DNA of 16,510 nucleotides from Anaerolineae bacterium (GCA_027022125.1 JALVZI010000019.1:1-16510), one strand, 5' to 3'. Counted from the first letter of the stretch, positions 1 through 6,817 are shown. Notes: generated from the sequence alone by a model not told the origin. Numbers and translations are program-made.

Positions 1-2
1 AA

Positions 3-116
3 CGTAATCATATCGCTTGCGCAATGTTGGTTTGGGTGCGTTTGAACCAAGTTGCTCAAAACACGTGCTCCACCATCTATCAGGTCAAACAAAATCTACT
101 TGACAACTATATGTAG
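3..116 (+). CDS. C-terminal fragment of a probable IS4/IS701-type DDE transposase (5' end outside window)
   Basis: The third reading frame is open from the left edge to a TAG at 114-116 and encodes 37 residues beginning RNHIACAMLVWVRLN and ending LLDNYM. The pattern R-N-H-I-x-x-A, a short hydrophobic helix ending in R-L, about a dozen residues, then Y-Q-x-K and a final hydrophobic/acidic stretch ending in Y resembles the extreme C-terminus of IS4/IS701-superfamily transposases. The catalytic DDE core would lie left of the window, so activity cannot be judged. No competing frame is open over the same bases. The fragment is short and the assignment is by remembered family pattern only. Confidence 0.5.
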   Translation, partial: RNHIACAMLVWVRLNQVAQNTCSTIYQVKQNLLDNYM

Positions 117-160
117 GCTCAATTACGTAATCCTTCCATCCCCATGCTGCCTGCGTAAGT

Positions 161-216
161 CCTAAATTTTAAGGTTACTCCCATTTCGTGCCCTTGACAA
201 TAGGAGTAACTTTAGG
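161..216. repeat. Imperfect inverted repeat downstream of the transposase tail
   Basis: GTTACTCC (174-181) is matched perfectly by GGAGTAAC (203-210), with a 21-base loop. Outside it, CCTAAA (161-166) is matched by TTTAGG (211-216), but the left side carries seven extra bases between the two arm segments. It lies 45 bases after the transposase stop, where an insertion-sequence end or a transcription-ending hairpin could be. There is no T-tract after it, so it is not a canonical intrinsic terminator. Nothing else recognisable occurs between 117 and 318. Confidence 0.4.
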
Positions 217-318
217 CAGTGACTTGCTTTCTCTCTACGGCGGGGGCAACCCACTCTTCCTCTACCGCGTTCTCAAACAAAAATTTACGAAAATTTAACA
301 TCAAATTCCCAAAATTGC

Positions 319-347
319 TTGCAGATTGCCCTTAAAGTTGATACAAT
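319..347 (+). promoter_or_regulatory. Sigma70-type promoter of the sugar transferase gene
   Basis: TTGCAG (319-324), a 17-base spacer and TACAAT (342-347) form a good promoter. Transcription would start near 354, leaving a leader of about 49 bases before the ATG at 403, which contains the GGGAGGG ribosome site at 387-393. Confidence 0.55.
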
Positions 348-402
348 GTGAATGCTGAAATAATTCAGGGGTATATTCACGGTGTCGGGAGGGAACCCTT
401 CA

Positions 403-1821
403 ATGTTTCACCGAGTGACAAAAAACCTGACCTTCCTCACATTCACGAGCGATGTGGCTCTAACGTTAATTGCGCTGTATTTGGCGAAAATTCTGCGCCT
501 GACGTTACCGTATGGCATCGATACTGCCCCCCATTTTCTCCAATTCTCGCCGACACTTTTCCCCATTGTGGCGGTCATTTGGATAGTTGTTTTCTCCGTT
601 ATGCCGGTGTACGACCCTCGCCGTACTTACCGCGCGGTGGATGATATTCAATGGACGGTGCTTGCCATCGGCTTTGCCACGCTTGTGTTTGCCGGCGTCA
701 CCTATTTCTTCTTTCGAGATTTATCCCGCTTTCTCTTCCTCTATTTTTTCTTGCTGGATGTGCTCTTTTTGGTCGGTATGCGCGTAATTTTGCGCATCAT
801 TTTTCGTTTGTGGCGCGGCGGTTATCCCGGTGCAAAAACACGAATTCTCATTTTGGGCGCAGGTAGAATTGGGCAGCGGATGGCAAACTTACTGCGCGAT
901 TACTCGTGGTTTGGTGTGGAAGTGGTCGGGTTTCTGGATGATGATGATTCCAAAGCCGACGCACTCAACGGGTATGGCGAATATTTAGGGACACTTGACC
1001 GTGCTCCGGAAGTGGTTTTGCAACAGCAGGTGGATGATGTGATTGTGGCTTTGCCCCTGCACGCCCATAACCGATTGGTTGATATTGTACACCAGTTACA
1101 AAACTTGTCGGTCAGTGTGCGTGTCATCCCCGATTTGTTCGAATTGTCGTTTGTGAAAACCACTGTCGAGAATTTCGACGGTATTCCACTCATCGGCTTG
1201 CGCGATTCGGTGATGACTCCCTTTCAACGAACGGCAAAACGTATTTTTGACATTGTTATCGGCAGTATAATGCTGTTGGTCGCTGCCCCGGTGATGGCGT
1301 TGGTGGCGCTGGCTATCAAACTTGACTCACCGGGACCTATCTTTTTCCTGCAAAAACGCATTGGTGAAAACGGGCGAGTTTTCAAAATGATAAAATTCCG
1401 CTCGATGGTGCAAGATGCCGACGAGCGGAAAGATGAGGTTATCAGTTATACCGATGACGGTAAACTTTTGTTCAAAAAAGCCGATGACCCCCGCATCACC
1501 CGCGTGGGAAAATTTATCCGGCGTACCAGTTTGGATGAACTACCGCAACTCATCAACGTGCTCAAAGGCGATATGAGTTTGGTGGGACCGCGCCCGGAAA
1601 TGCCGTGGCTGGTAGATTTATACGAGCCGTGGCAGTACAAACGGTTCGCCGTACCGCAGGGCATTACCGGCTGGTGGCAAGTCAACGGTCGCAGCGACAA
1701 ACCGATGCACCTGCACATTGACGAAGATTTGTACTATATTCAGCATTATTCATTGTTGCTGGATGTGTTCATCCTGTGGAAAACATTCGCCGCCGTGGTA
1801 AAAAGGAGTGGCGCATATTGA
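403..1821 (+). CDS. Polyprenyl-phosphate sugar-1-phosphate transferase (exopolysaccharide/O-antigen initiation)
   Basis: This 472-residue membrane protein starts surface polysaccharide synthesis by moving a sugar-1-phosphate from a nucleotide sugar onto undecaprenyl phosphate at the inner face of the membrane. The N-terminal third is hydrophobic (about four helices, residues 8-130). Next comes a Rossmann-like segment with the GAGRIG glycine motif (152-157). A further membrane helix (282-305) precedes the bacterial sugar transferase domain, with KFRSM (331-335), the catalytic Asp-Glu pair in SLDELPQ (D378, E379) and GPRPEMP (395-401). Length and order match the WbaP/WcaJ/EpsE-like family. I chose ATG 403 because GGGAGGG sits nine bases upstream; a GTG at 382 would add seven residues with a weaker site. 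The sugar cannot be read from sequence. The O-antigen ligase gene at 2374 supports the pathway. Confidence 0.92.
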   Translation: MFHRVTKNLTFLTFTSDVALTLIALYLAKILRLTLPYGIDTAPHFLQFSPTLFPIVAVIWIVVFSVMPVYDPRRTYRAVDDIQWTVLAIGFATLVFAGVTYFFFRDLSRFLFLYFFLLDVLFLVGMRVILRIIFRLWRGGYPGAKTRILILGAGRIGQRMANLLRDYSWFGVEVVGFLDDDDSKADALNGYGEYLGTLDRAPEVVLQQQVDDVIVALPLHAHNRLVDIVHQLQNLSVSVRVIPDLFELSFVKTTVENFDGIPLIGLRDSVMTPFQRTAKRIFDIVIGSIMLLVAAPVMALVALAIKLDSPGPIFFLQKRIGENGRVFKMIKFRSMVQDADERKDEVISYTDDGKLLFKKADDPRITRVGKFIRRTSLDELPQLINVLKGDMSLVGPRPEMPWLVDLYEPWQYKRFAVPQGITGWWQVNGRSDKPMHLHIDEDLYYIQHYSLLLDVFILWKTFAAVVKRSGAY

Positions 1822-1839
1822 AGATACCTTTCCCTGAAT

Positions 1840-1868
1840 TTTAGTTCAAATCAAAAACAGGGTATAAT
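1840..1868 (+). promoter_or_regulatory. hicBA promoter with flanking inverted repeat
   Basis: TATAAT (1863-1868) lies 17 bases after a weak -35 (TTTAGT, 1840-1845). CCCTG (1832-1836) and CAGGG (1858-1862) are inverted half-sites spanning the promoter, with a smaller TGAA/TTCA dyad at 1835-1848. HicB proteins commonly repress their own operon, so this is the likely operator region. That role is inferred from position only. Confidence 0.45.
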
Positions 1869-1899
1869 ACCGCTGCAAACTTGCAAAGGAATGGTAAAA

Positions 1900-2157
1900 A
1901 TGTCCGGCGATAAAGTGTTTTATGTGACAATGGTTGTTGAAACCAATGATGATGGTTACTTGGCGCGCTGTTCTGATATTCAGGGTGCGTTTGCAGAAGG
2001 TGATACAATTGAAGAGGCCATTTTTAATTGTGTCGATGTTATAAAGATGATTGCTGCATACCGTGCAGACCGGCATGAAACATTGGGGAAAGAGCAAATA
2101 GACTTAACACCGGAAATGCAATTTTCATTTGCAATGCCTGTAGGAATTGAGCAGTGA
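1900..2157 (+). CDS. hicB: HicB-family antitoxin
   Basis: An 85-residue protein of the HicB antitoxin fold (RNase H-like). Strands near VFYVTMVVETNDDGYLARCSDIQGA (residues 5 to about 30) hold the hallmark 'D-G-Y-x-x-x-C-x-D-I-x-G' pattern. The helix G-D-T-I-E-E-A-I-x-N follows, then a short tail. It should bind and neutralise the HicA RNase encoded immediately after it. No separate DNA-binding domain (HTH or RHH) is obvious at the C-terminus, so autoregulation is less certain than in longer HicB proteins. The start ATG 1900 is preferred because AAAGGA (1885-1890) is at correct distance; ATG 1891 directly abuts that site and would add three residues. Its stop overlaps the hicA start (GTGA). 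Confidence 0.87.
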   Translation: MSGDKVFYVTMVVETNDDGYLARCSDIQGAFAEGDTIEEAIFNCVDVIKMIAAYRADRHETLGKEQIDLTPEMQFSFAMPVGIEQ

Positions 2158-2384
2158 GCAAACTGCCGGAACTGCGATACCGAGAGGTCGTTAAACGCTT
2201 GCGGCATTTTGGGTTTCGGTTTTATCGACAAGGAAAAGGGTCTCACGAATTGTGGGTTCGTGATGCAGATGGTGTGGTCGTTCCGGTTCCGCATCATCAA
2301 GGCAAACCCATTCGCAAAGGAACATTGCGTGCTATCATTCGAGAAGTGGGTGTGAGCATTGACGAGTTTGTAAATGCAGGTTAA
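2154..2384 (+). CDS. hicA: HicA-family mRNA interferase toxin
   Basis: A 76-residue basic protein of the HicA family, a dsRBD-like ribosome-independent mRNA interferase. The signature is intact: the helix R-Y-R-E-V-V-K-R-L-R-H-F-G-F, then G-K-G-S-H-E-L-W containing the catalytic histidine (H31), a strand V-V-V-P-V-P, then H-x-x-K-x-I-x-K-G-T-L-x-x-I-I-R, which is the family ending. It starts at GTG 2154, overlapping the antitoxin stop by four bases (GTGA), so its translation is coupled to hicB. Its last eleven bases contain the start of the O-antigen ligase gene. The order hicB-hicA is reversed relative to the classical E. coli hicAB arrangement, though both orders occur. Confidence 0.9.
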   Translation: MSKLPELRYREVVKRLRHFGFRFYRQGKGSHELWVRDADGVVVPVPHHQGKPIRKGTLRAIIREVGVSIDEFVNAG

Positions 2385-3666
2385 ATCCAAAAAACACCAA
2401 AGTCTCATCCTAAAATATACACCGCTGTGGTTGTTCGTTCTTTCCCCGTTTTTGCTTTTCCCCGGTCCGACAAAAGTCCCGGCGTTGCTGGGACTTCCGT
2501 TTTTGTGGTGGCTCAACAAACGCGAAAAAGGATACTTCATTCGCCGCACCCCCTTCGATTGGGCGATATTTGGGCTGTTGTTGATGGCATTGGTGTCAGA
2601 ATACGCCACCGTCGATTTGAATTTTAGCCTGCCGAAACTGAGTGGGCTTCTTTTTCATATTGTCATATTTTATACCGTAGTTGAAACTGTCCGCACCAGA
2701 CAAGGTCTCAGGCGGTCATTGACACTGTATTTTTTGTTGGGTTTGTTAGTTTTAGGTGTTGGTATTTTGAATACACAATGGCTTTCAAAAGTTTCGATAT
2801 TGACTGCCATTACCCAAAAACTACCTTCGGTGGTGGAGAAACTTCCCGGAGTGGAATCCGGCATCCATCCGAACCAACTTGCCGGCACATTACTGTGGAT
2901 TTTTCCACTACAGGCGGCGGTATTGTGGTATCTGTTTCGGCAGAAAGAAAAAACATCTCCCAAATGGGTGACATCTATTGTGACAGTGATATTTGCCATC
3001 ACATTAGGGGTGTTCATCCTCACCCAATCGCGCGGGGGATGGGTGGGGGGAATTGTAGCGCTGGCGATTCTGGGGGCACTGCTGAACCGGTTCATTCGTT
3101 GGGCGGTGGCATTCGGTGGGGTAGGGGGGGTGATTGCCGCAACGGTCATCGGCTGGCAGAAAATCGGCGAGTTGTTGGTGAGCGATACCACCGAAGCCGT
3201 GGTCGGCAATCTCGGTTCGCTGGGGTTTCGGCAGGAAGTGTGGCGGGCGGCAATTTGGGGCTTACGCGATTTCCCATTCACCGGTATGGGGATGGGCACA
3301 TTTCGAAAAGTGTCGCGCGTACTGTATCCGATGAATGTTTCACCCACGTATGATATTGCCCATGCTCACAATCAGTTTTTGCAAACCGGGATGGATTTGG
3401 GTATTCCGGGATTGATTGCCTTTATCGCAATGTGGCTGATTGCGGGTTGGCTGTTGTGGCAAACCATCCGCCGCACGGATGATATTTTCATAAAAGTGGT
3501 GGCAATGGGTATTGCTGCTTCATTAGGTGGTTATTTTGTGTATGCACTATCAGATACAGTGTCACTCGGCGCCAAACCGGGCTTCTTTTTATGGTGGCTG
3601 TTCGCTTTTGCGGCGGGGGTGTACATGCTGGAGATAAAACGCGATTTGTTGTTGCAGCCGGATTAA
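2374..3666 (+). CDS. O-antigen ligase / Wzy-type polymerase family membrane protein
   Basis: A 430-residue polytopic membrane protein with about ten to eleven hydrophobic helices. Family marks of the Wzy_C/WaaL superfamily are present: TQSRGGW (217-223) at a helix end, the amphipathic segment R-x-x-x-W-x-x-A-x-x-G-x-x-D-F-P-F-T-G-x-G-x-G-x-F (about 286-310), and H-A-H-N-Q-F-L-Q followed by D-L-G-I-P-G-L (330-347), the periplasmic-loop motif tied to transfer of polymer from undecaprenyl diphosphate. It is either a ligase or a polymerase; sequence alone does not decide. ATG 2374 lies inside hicA (11-base overlap) with no strong ribosome site, so translation is probably coupled to hicA. It likely acts with the sugar transferase at 403-1821. 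Confidence 0.85.
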   Translation: MQVKSKKHQSLILKYTPLWLFVLSPFLLFPGPTKVPALLGLPFLWWLNKREKGYFIRRTPFDWAIFGLLLMALVSEYATVDLNFSLPKLSGLLFHIVIFYTVVETVRTRQGLRRSLTLYFLLGLLVLGVGILNTQWLSKVSILTAITQKLPSVVEKLPGVESGIHPNQLAGTLLWIFPLQAAVLWYLFRQKEKTSPKWVTSIVTVIFAITLGVFILTQSRGGWVGGIVALAILGALLNRFIRWAVAFGGVGGVIAATVIGWQKIGELLVSDTTEAVVGNLGSLGFRQEVWRAAIWGLRDFPFTGMGMGTFRKVSRVLYPMNVSPTYDIAHAHNQFLQTGMDLGIPGLIAFIAMWLIAGWLLWQTIRRTDDIFIKVVAMGIAASLGGYFVYALSDTVSLGAKPGFFLWWLFAFAAGVYMLEIKRDLLLQPD

Positions 3667-3777
3667 CCTGAACGGTCTTTTCAAAAGAAGAAAGTCGTTT
3701 GTTTTCCGGTGGATTTCAAACAAGTTCCTTCGGAAAAACTCGATATGGTTTTTGCTAAAAACAGGGCGCATTTTACT

Positions 3778-3806
3778 TTGCTTATTTTTGAACCATGTAG
3801 TATAAT
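3778..3806 (+). promoter_or_regulatory. Promoter giving an apparently leaderless transcript
   Basis: TTGCTT (3778-3783), a 17-base spacer and a consensus TATAAT (3801-3806). The expected start, about seven bases after the -10, coincides with the ATG at 3813, and there is no ribosome site. CATGT (3794-3798) and ACATG (3811-3815) form a small dyad around the -10. Confidence 0.55.
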
Positions 3807-3812
3807 GTTGAC

Positions 3813-4211
3813 ATGACGTTTATGCGATTCGCCTTGAGAATTATTGCACTTGCAGCGATGTCAACGTTCACGATGCTGACATCGCTTTATATGATTGAAC
3901 TGCATCAGCCATACGTTGAGTGGAATGCTCTGGTAGCAGGTCTTGTTATTGTTGCACTACTGTTTGATGTAATTGGAACACTCACTGGGTTAGCCGTAAT
4001 TATCGCCACGATCATGACAATGGTTCGGCGATGCACACGTGTTGTAGCATTTCTCGTTTATGTTATAAAACGTTTTTTCCAGCACAAATTTCTTGTTTAC
4101 TTTCCTCGCCGTTACACCACCGACCAACAGCACAATCCGGTTAATTTCACCGACAATTTCTCCTCTTCCCCATACCCCAAATTTGCAATTACTAAAATCC
4201 TTCTGATTTAA
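3813..4211 (+). CDS. Small hydrophobic membrane protein, function unknown
   Basis: A possible 132-residue protein. Residues about 5-30 and 38-70 are strongly hydrophobic, giving two or three membrane helices, with a basic cytoplasmic tail (V-R-R-C; K-R-F-F; F-P-R-R). I do not recognise a family. Support for a real gene is the consensus promoter placed exactly so that the message begins at the ATG, and its position upstream of a membrane protein/ATPase unit. Against it, the last forty residues look less protein-like and the opposite strand is also open for 84 codons (3990-4244). An internal 10-bp inverted repeat (3854-3886) lies in the first helix. The true gene may end earlier or be decayed. 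Confidence 0.42.
   Translation: MTFMRFALRIIALAAMSTFTMLTSLYMIELHQPYVEWNALVAGLVIVALLFDVIGTLTGLAVIIATIMTMVRRCTRVVAFLVYVIKRFFQHKFLVYFPRRYTTDQQHNPVNFTDNFSSSPYPKFAITKILLI
3854..3886. repeat. Perfect 10-bp inverted repeat inside the small membrane ORF
   Basis: AGCGATGTCA (3854-3863) and TGACATCGCT (3877-3886) are exact reverse complements, separated by 13 bases. In RNA this is a stable hairpin about 40-75 bases after the predicted transcription start. The T-run afterwards is only TTTAT, so it is not a canonical terminator. It could be a leader structure, a protein site, or the real signal in a region whose ORF is spurious. Confidence 0.55.
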
Positions 4212-4305
4212 AATAGAATCAATACATAACACCTTATTGTGCATTAAACGATGTGATTTGGTTTTGTGTTTCTATTTTTAAGTTAACATAAGAAGGAGTT
4301 TGGTG

Positions 4306-4581
4306 ATGAAATGTTGGCAGAGATCTAACAATGGTTTGTACCCCCGCTACGAGACACCGGTTCAGCGTGGAATGGGTTGTTTCCTGCAATTGTCCACGCT
4401 CGTCGGTGCTGTTATGATTTTAGGATTTTTGGCGCTGATGTTCTATTACAATAATTTCCACACTGGTGCCCTACTGGAACCGTCAGGCTTGATGCGAATA
4501 CTGGGTAATATCATTATAATTTTGTTTGGTTTGGGTGTGGTTGGATTTATCGTGTGGGTGGTGTGTTATGAATATAACTGA
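4306..4581 (+). CDS. Two-TM membrane protein, possible anchor for the downstream ATPase
   Basis: A 91-residue protein. A cytoplasmic head of about 22 residues is followed by a first membrane helix (about G24-Y47), a short polar loop (NNFHTGALLEPSG) and a second helix (about I65-Y88) ending with E-Y-N. ATG 4306 is chosen because AAGGAG (4293-4298) lies seven bases upstream; a TTG at 4300 would add two residues. The stop overlaps the ATPase start by 14 bases, so the two are translationally coupled. I recognise no family, but two helices with a small loop directly before a soluble TraG-type ATPase match the membrane part that VirD4/TraG coupling proteins normally carry in the same chain. The anchor role is inference. 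Confidence 0.7.
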   Translation: MKCWQRSNNGLYPRYETPVQRGMGCFLQLSTLVGAVMILGFLALMFYYNNFHTGALLEPSGLMRILGNIIIILFGLGVVGFIVWVVCYEYN

Positions 4582-5830
4582 ATTTCTCCGATCAGGTGTT
4601 CGCGCACTCACCAATCGGGCACACCCCGGTATGTACGGTAAACTGAGATACGCATTGGGAACAGGAGATGTCGGTAATGCAATTGGTATCCCTGTGGCAT
4701 ATCGTGATGACCATATGCTGGTATTGGGTGCAACACGCCAGGGAAAATCGACATTGGTTGCGGATATGACCGCACAGATGACCAACCAATCTGTTATGGT
4801 CATTGACCCTCATCGCAGCACTGTTGATTATCTGTTATCTCGTAATTTGCCGGATAAATATGAACCGGAATCCATATTTTTGCTGTGCCCCGGAAAGAAA
4901 TTTGTACCGGGGTTGAATTTGTTGCAGGTTCTTCCGGGCGAAACAGCATATGATACCGCGCAGCGATTTACAGAGGTGTGTGTCGATATATTTTTTGGTG
5001 GTGACATAACGGAAGCCCGTCGGTTTCAGGATACGACATTACATACTACTTGGGCGTTAGCGGCTACAGGGTGGACGGTTGTGGAAATCGAACGGTTTCT
5101 GACCAGCGATGCGTTTCGTTCGGTACTGTATGACCGGTTAAATGAGTTCCCCGATTTGCAACGCTGGATAATGCGTTTCAATGGTTTGAATCGCGTACAG
5201 CGTCAGACACAGATAGAATCGACCATCAATCGGTTGGCATTTTTTCAACATGGAGAGCCGGCACTGTTATTTGGTCAACGCGAATCAACCATCGATATCC
5301 AAAAATTTTTGTCGTTGGATCAAGCAGTATTTTTCGCCCCATTGTCGCCGGATTTATTGCATGAAACCGGGGCATATGTGGTTGCCGGAGTACTGTTATC
5401 TCTGGTTGACACATTGTTGGCAAAGCGGCGAAAAAATACTATGCATCCCCGATTGCGGATTGTTGTCGAAGAATTTCAGCGGTATCCGGTGCCGTCGCTT
5501 ATTCGTTTACTCACTGAGCGTCGAGGATTTGGCGCCTCGGTGACATTGGTAACGCAGGGATTACAGCTATTGAGTCGCAGTATGCGCTCAACTATCCTCA
5601 ACAATGTGGGTCCAATTATCGCGTTTCGCGTATCGGCAGATGAAGCGCAGACAATCGCACCGGAAATCTTTCGTCCGCACCCGCATACCATACGCCGTGT
5701 CCTCAATTCCGGTGAAAAAGAGTTTTATACATATAGTGAGATGATGGCCTATGCAGCACACGCGGTTACACAGTTGCCCCACGAACATTTTTTCTACATT
5801 TGCCTCAGCACGCGGAGCAACGGGGGGTGA
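4568..5830 (+). CDS. TraG/VirD4-like (HerA/FtsK superfamily) DNA-pumping ATPase lacking a membrane domain
   Basis: A 420-residue soluble RecA-fold ATPase. It has Walker A G-A-T-R-Q-G-K-S-T (54-62), the V-I-D-P-H motif (78-82) usual in TraG/DUF87 proteins, a Walker B L-R-I-V-V-E-E-F (296-303) with E301/E302 replacing the common Asp-Glu, a sensor glutamine in L-V-T-Q-G-L (327-332), and N-N-V-G-x-I-I-A-F-R-V-S-x-x-E-A (345-360). The last block is typical of type IV secretion DNA-binding ATPases. Such hexamers move DNA. Conjugative coupling proteins have N-terminal membrane helices; this chain has none. I start at ATG 4568; a GTG at 4526 would place 14 extra residues inside the upstream gene. The TGATG junction at 5828-5832 couples it to the next gene. 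No other conjugation gene (relaxase, VirB4, VirB6) is in the window, so it may serve mobility or defence. Confidence 0.85.
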   Translation: MNITEFLRSGVRALTNRAHPGMYGKLRYALGTGDVGNAIGIPVAYRDDHMLVLGATRQGKSTLVADMTAQMTNQSVMVIDPHRSTVDYLLSRNLPDKYEPESIFLLCPGKKFVPGLNLLQVLPGETAYDTAQRFTEVCVDIFFGGDITEARRFQDTTLHTTWALAATGWTVVEIERFLTSDAFRSVLYDRLNEFPDLQRWIMRFNGLNRVQRQTQIESTINRLAFFQHGEPALLFGQRESTIDIQKFLSLDQAVFFAPLSPDLLHETGAYVVAGVLLSLVDTLLAKRRKNTMHPRLRIVVEEFQRYPVPSLIRLLTERRGFGASVTLVTQGLQLLSRSMRSTILNNVGPIIAFRVSADEAQTIAPEIFRPHPHTIRRVLNSGEKEFYTYSEMMAYAAHAVTQLPHEHFFYICLSTRSNGG

Positions 5831-5997
5831 TGCACGATTTGCCTTCGCCATCTTCCGTGAATCCGGAACGATGGATGACAAATTATCGTGAGCGTGGTGA
5901 TGTGGAAGCCGATCTAGCACAACGGGCGCGCGATTTTCGTGATGGTCGCTTCTTGTATGCCGGTTCTGAGGAGGTTGATGATGGCTGGACAGATTAA
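5830..5997 (+). CDS. 55-aa acidic small protein coupled between ATPase and relaxation-like protein
   Basis: A 55-residue hydrophilic protein starting at ATG 5830, which overlaps the ATPase stop (TGATG), after a G-rich ribosome site (about 5822-5827). A basic/amphipathic middle (N-P-E-R-W-x-x-N-Y-R-E-R, then D-L-A-Q-R-A-R-D-F-R-D-G-R) leads into an acidic tail (E-E-V-D-D-G-W-T-D). There are no cysteines, membrane helices or signal peptide. Its end overlaps the next gene by 17 bases. I recognise no family. Its coupling on both sides suggests a subunit or adaptor linking the two flanking proteins. Upstream in-frame starts (from 5800) would lie inside the ATPase gene. Confidence 0.68.
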   Translation: MHDLPSPSSVNPERWMTNYRERGDVEADLAQRARDFRDGRFLYAGSEEVDDGWTD

Positions 5998-6817
5998 TAT
6001 TACGCTCACCCCTCGCGATCGCCGGATTCTCGCAACCGTTGCTGTGGTGCCATTTCTATCTGCTCTGGAAATTGAGGCACTATTTTTCCCGTCAGGTAGG
6101 CATGCCGAACTATATTCCTCTCCACGGCGCAGGCGTTTGCGAAAACTCGTTGAGGCTGGTTTGTTATTAACCTCTCCCCGTCCCGATAGTCGAAAACCAT
6201 TGCTTTATGCGTTAACAAAAACCGGCAGGGACGTTGTATTGGGGTATGAATCATCTTTAACGGTAGATGACATCGCTTTTTTCAAGAAAAGCGATCTGCC
6301 AACGGCGAAACCGGATCATTATCGTATTGTCGCTGAATTTTATACGGCGCTACGTTTGGCAACAGAAAATCTACCGGAGATAAATTTGCAGCAATACATC
6401 GGTGAAAAATATCTGAACACGCCCGGGCAGTATGACCAAGTTCCGTCACTATCCGGATCAAAAATTCCGCTGGTGCCGGATGGATTGGCTGTACTGCAAC
6501 GGTCTGTTGACAAAAAACGGCGGTTCATTTTTCTGGAGGCAGATACGGGGACAGAAACGCAACGTATCATCAAACGGAAAATCGAGGCATACACATCATA
6601 TCGTATTGGCACCGGCAAGCCACTTTTCCGACAACGTTTTGGTGGGGAGCCTGCATTTCGTGTGGTGTTTGTTACCCGGTCTGAACGGCGCAGTAAAAAT
6701 ATGCAACACACAACGCGTGATGTTTTGCAGCGCCATGGCATACCACGTCATTTTGACTATTTTGTTTTTCTCACACGTCAAAATTTAGAGAAGGGGATTC
6801 ACAAATTGTTCGAGTAG
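5981..6817 (+). CDS. Replication-relaxation family protein with PD-(D/E)xK-like nuclease signature
   Basis: A 278-residue protein matching the replication-relaxation family (Pfam Replic_Relax, named for plasmid replication proteins). Residues about 8-90 form a winged helix: T-P-R-D-R-R-I-L, P-R-R-R-R-L-R-K-L-V-E-A-G-L-L, and a wing ending Y-A-L-T-K-T-G. The C-terminal half carries P-D-G (166-168), F-I-F-L-E-A-D-T-G-T-E (182-192) and I-K-R-K-I-E-A-Y (197-204). D167, E186/D188 and K198/K200 are spaced as in a PD-(D/E)xK fold, though whether the protein cuts DNA is unproven. ATG 5981 follows GAGGAGG (5968-5974) by six bases; ATG 5978 is too close. It is the last gene of the unit, with a terminator about twenty bases beyond its TAG. 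Confidence 0.78.
   Translation: MAGQINITLTPRDRRILATVAVVPFLSALEIEALFFPSGRHAELYSSPRRRRLRKLVEAGLLLTSPRPDSRKPLLYALTKTGRDVVLGYESSLTVDDIAFFKKSDLPTAKPDHYRIVAEFYTALRLATENLPEINLQQYIGEKYLNTPGQYDQVPSLSGSKIPLVPDGLAVLQRSVDKKRRFIFLEADTGTETQRIIKRKIEAYTSYRIGTGKPLFRQRFGGEPAFRVVFVTRSERRSKNMQHTTRDVLQRHGIPRHFDYFVFLTRQNLEKGIHKLFE

Noticed and set aside
100..105. Consensus TTGACA -35 (a second copy at 194-199)
   Set aside because: Neither has an acceptable -10 box 16-18 bases downstream, and the promoter at 319-347 explains the first gene better.
348..644. 98-codon plus-strand frame
   Set aside because: Overlaps the well-supported sugar transferase in another frame and lacks a ribosome site or family pattern.
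2670..3347. 225-codon open frame on the minus strand
   Set aside because: Antisense to the O-antigen ligase gene; proline- and threonine-rich translation without family marks.
3702..3737. Inverted repeat TTTTCCG / CGGAAAA after the ligase gene, considered as a terminator
   Set aside because: The loop is 22 bases and no T-tract follows, so it is not a convincing intrinsic terminator.
3990..4244. 84-codon minus-strand frame opposite the small membrane ORF
   Set aside because: No promoter or ribosome site seen on that strand and no recognisable domain; it does lower confidence in the plus-strand ORF.
4264..4292. Possible promoter TTGTGT-17-CATAAG before the two-TM gene
   Set aside because: Its transcript would begin after the AAGGAG ribosome site that best supports ATG 4306, so the two signals conflict.
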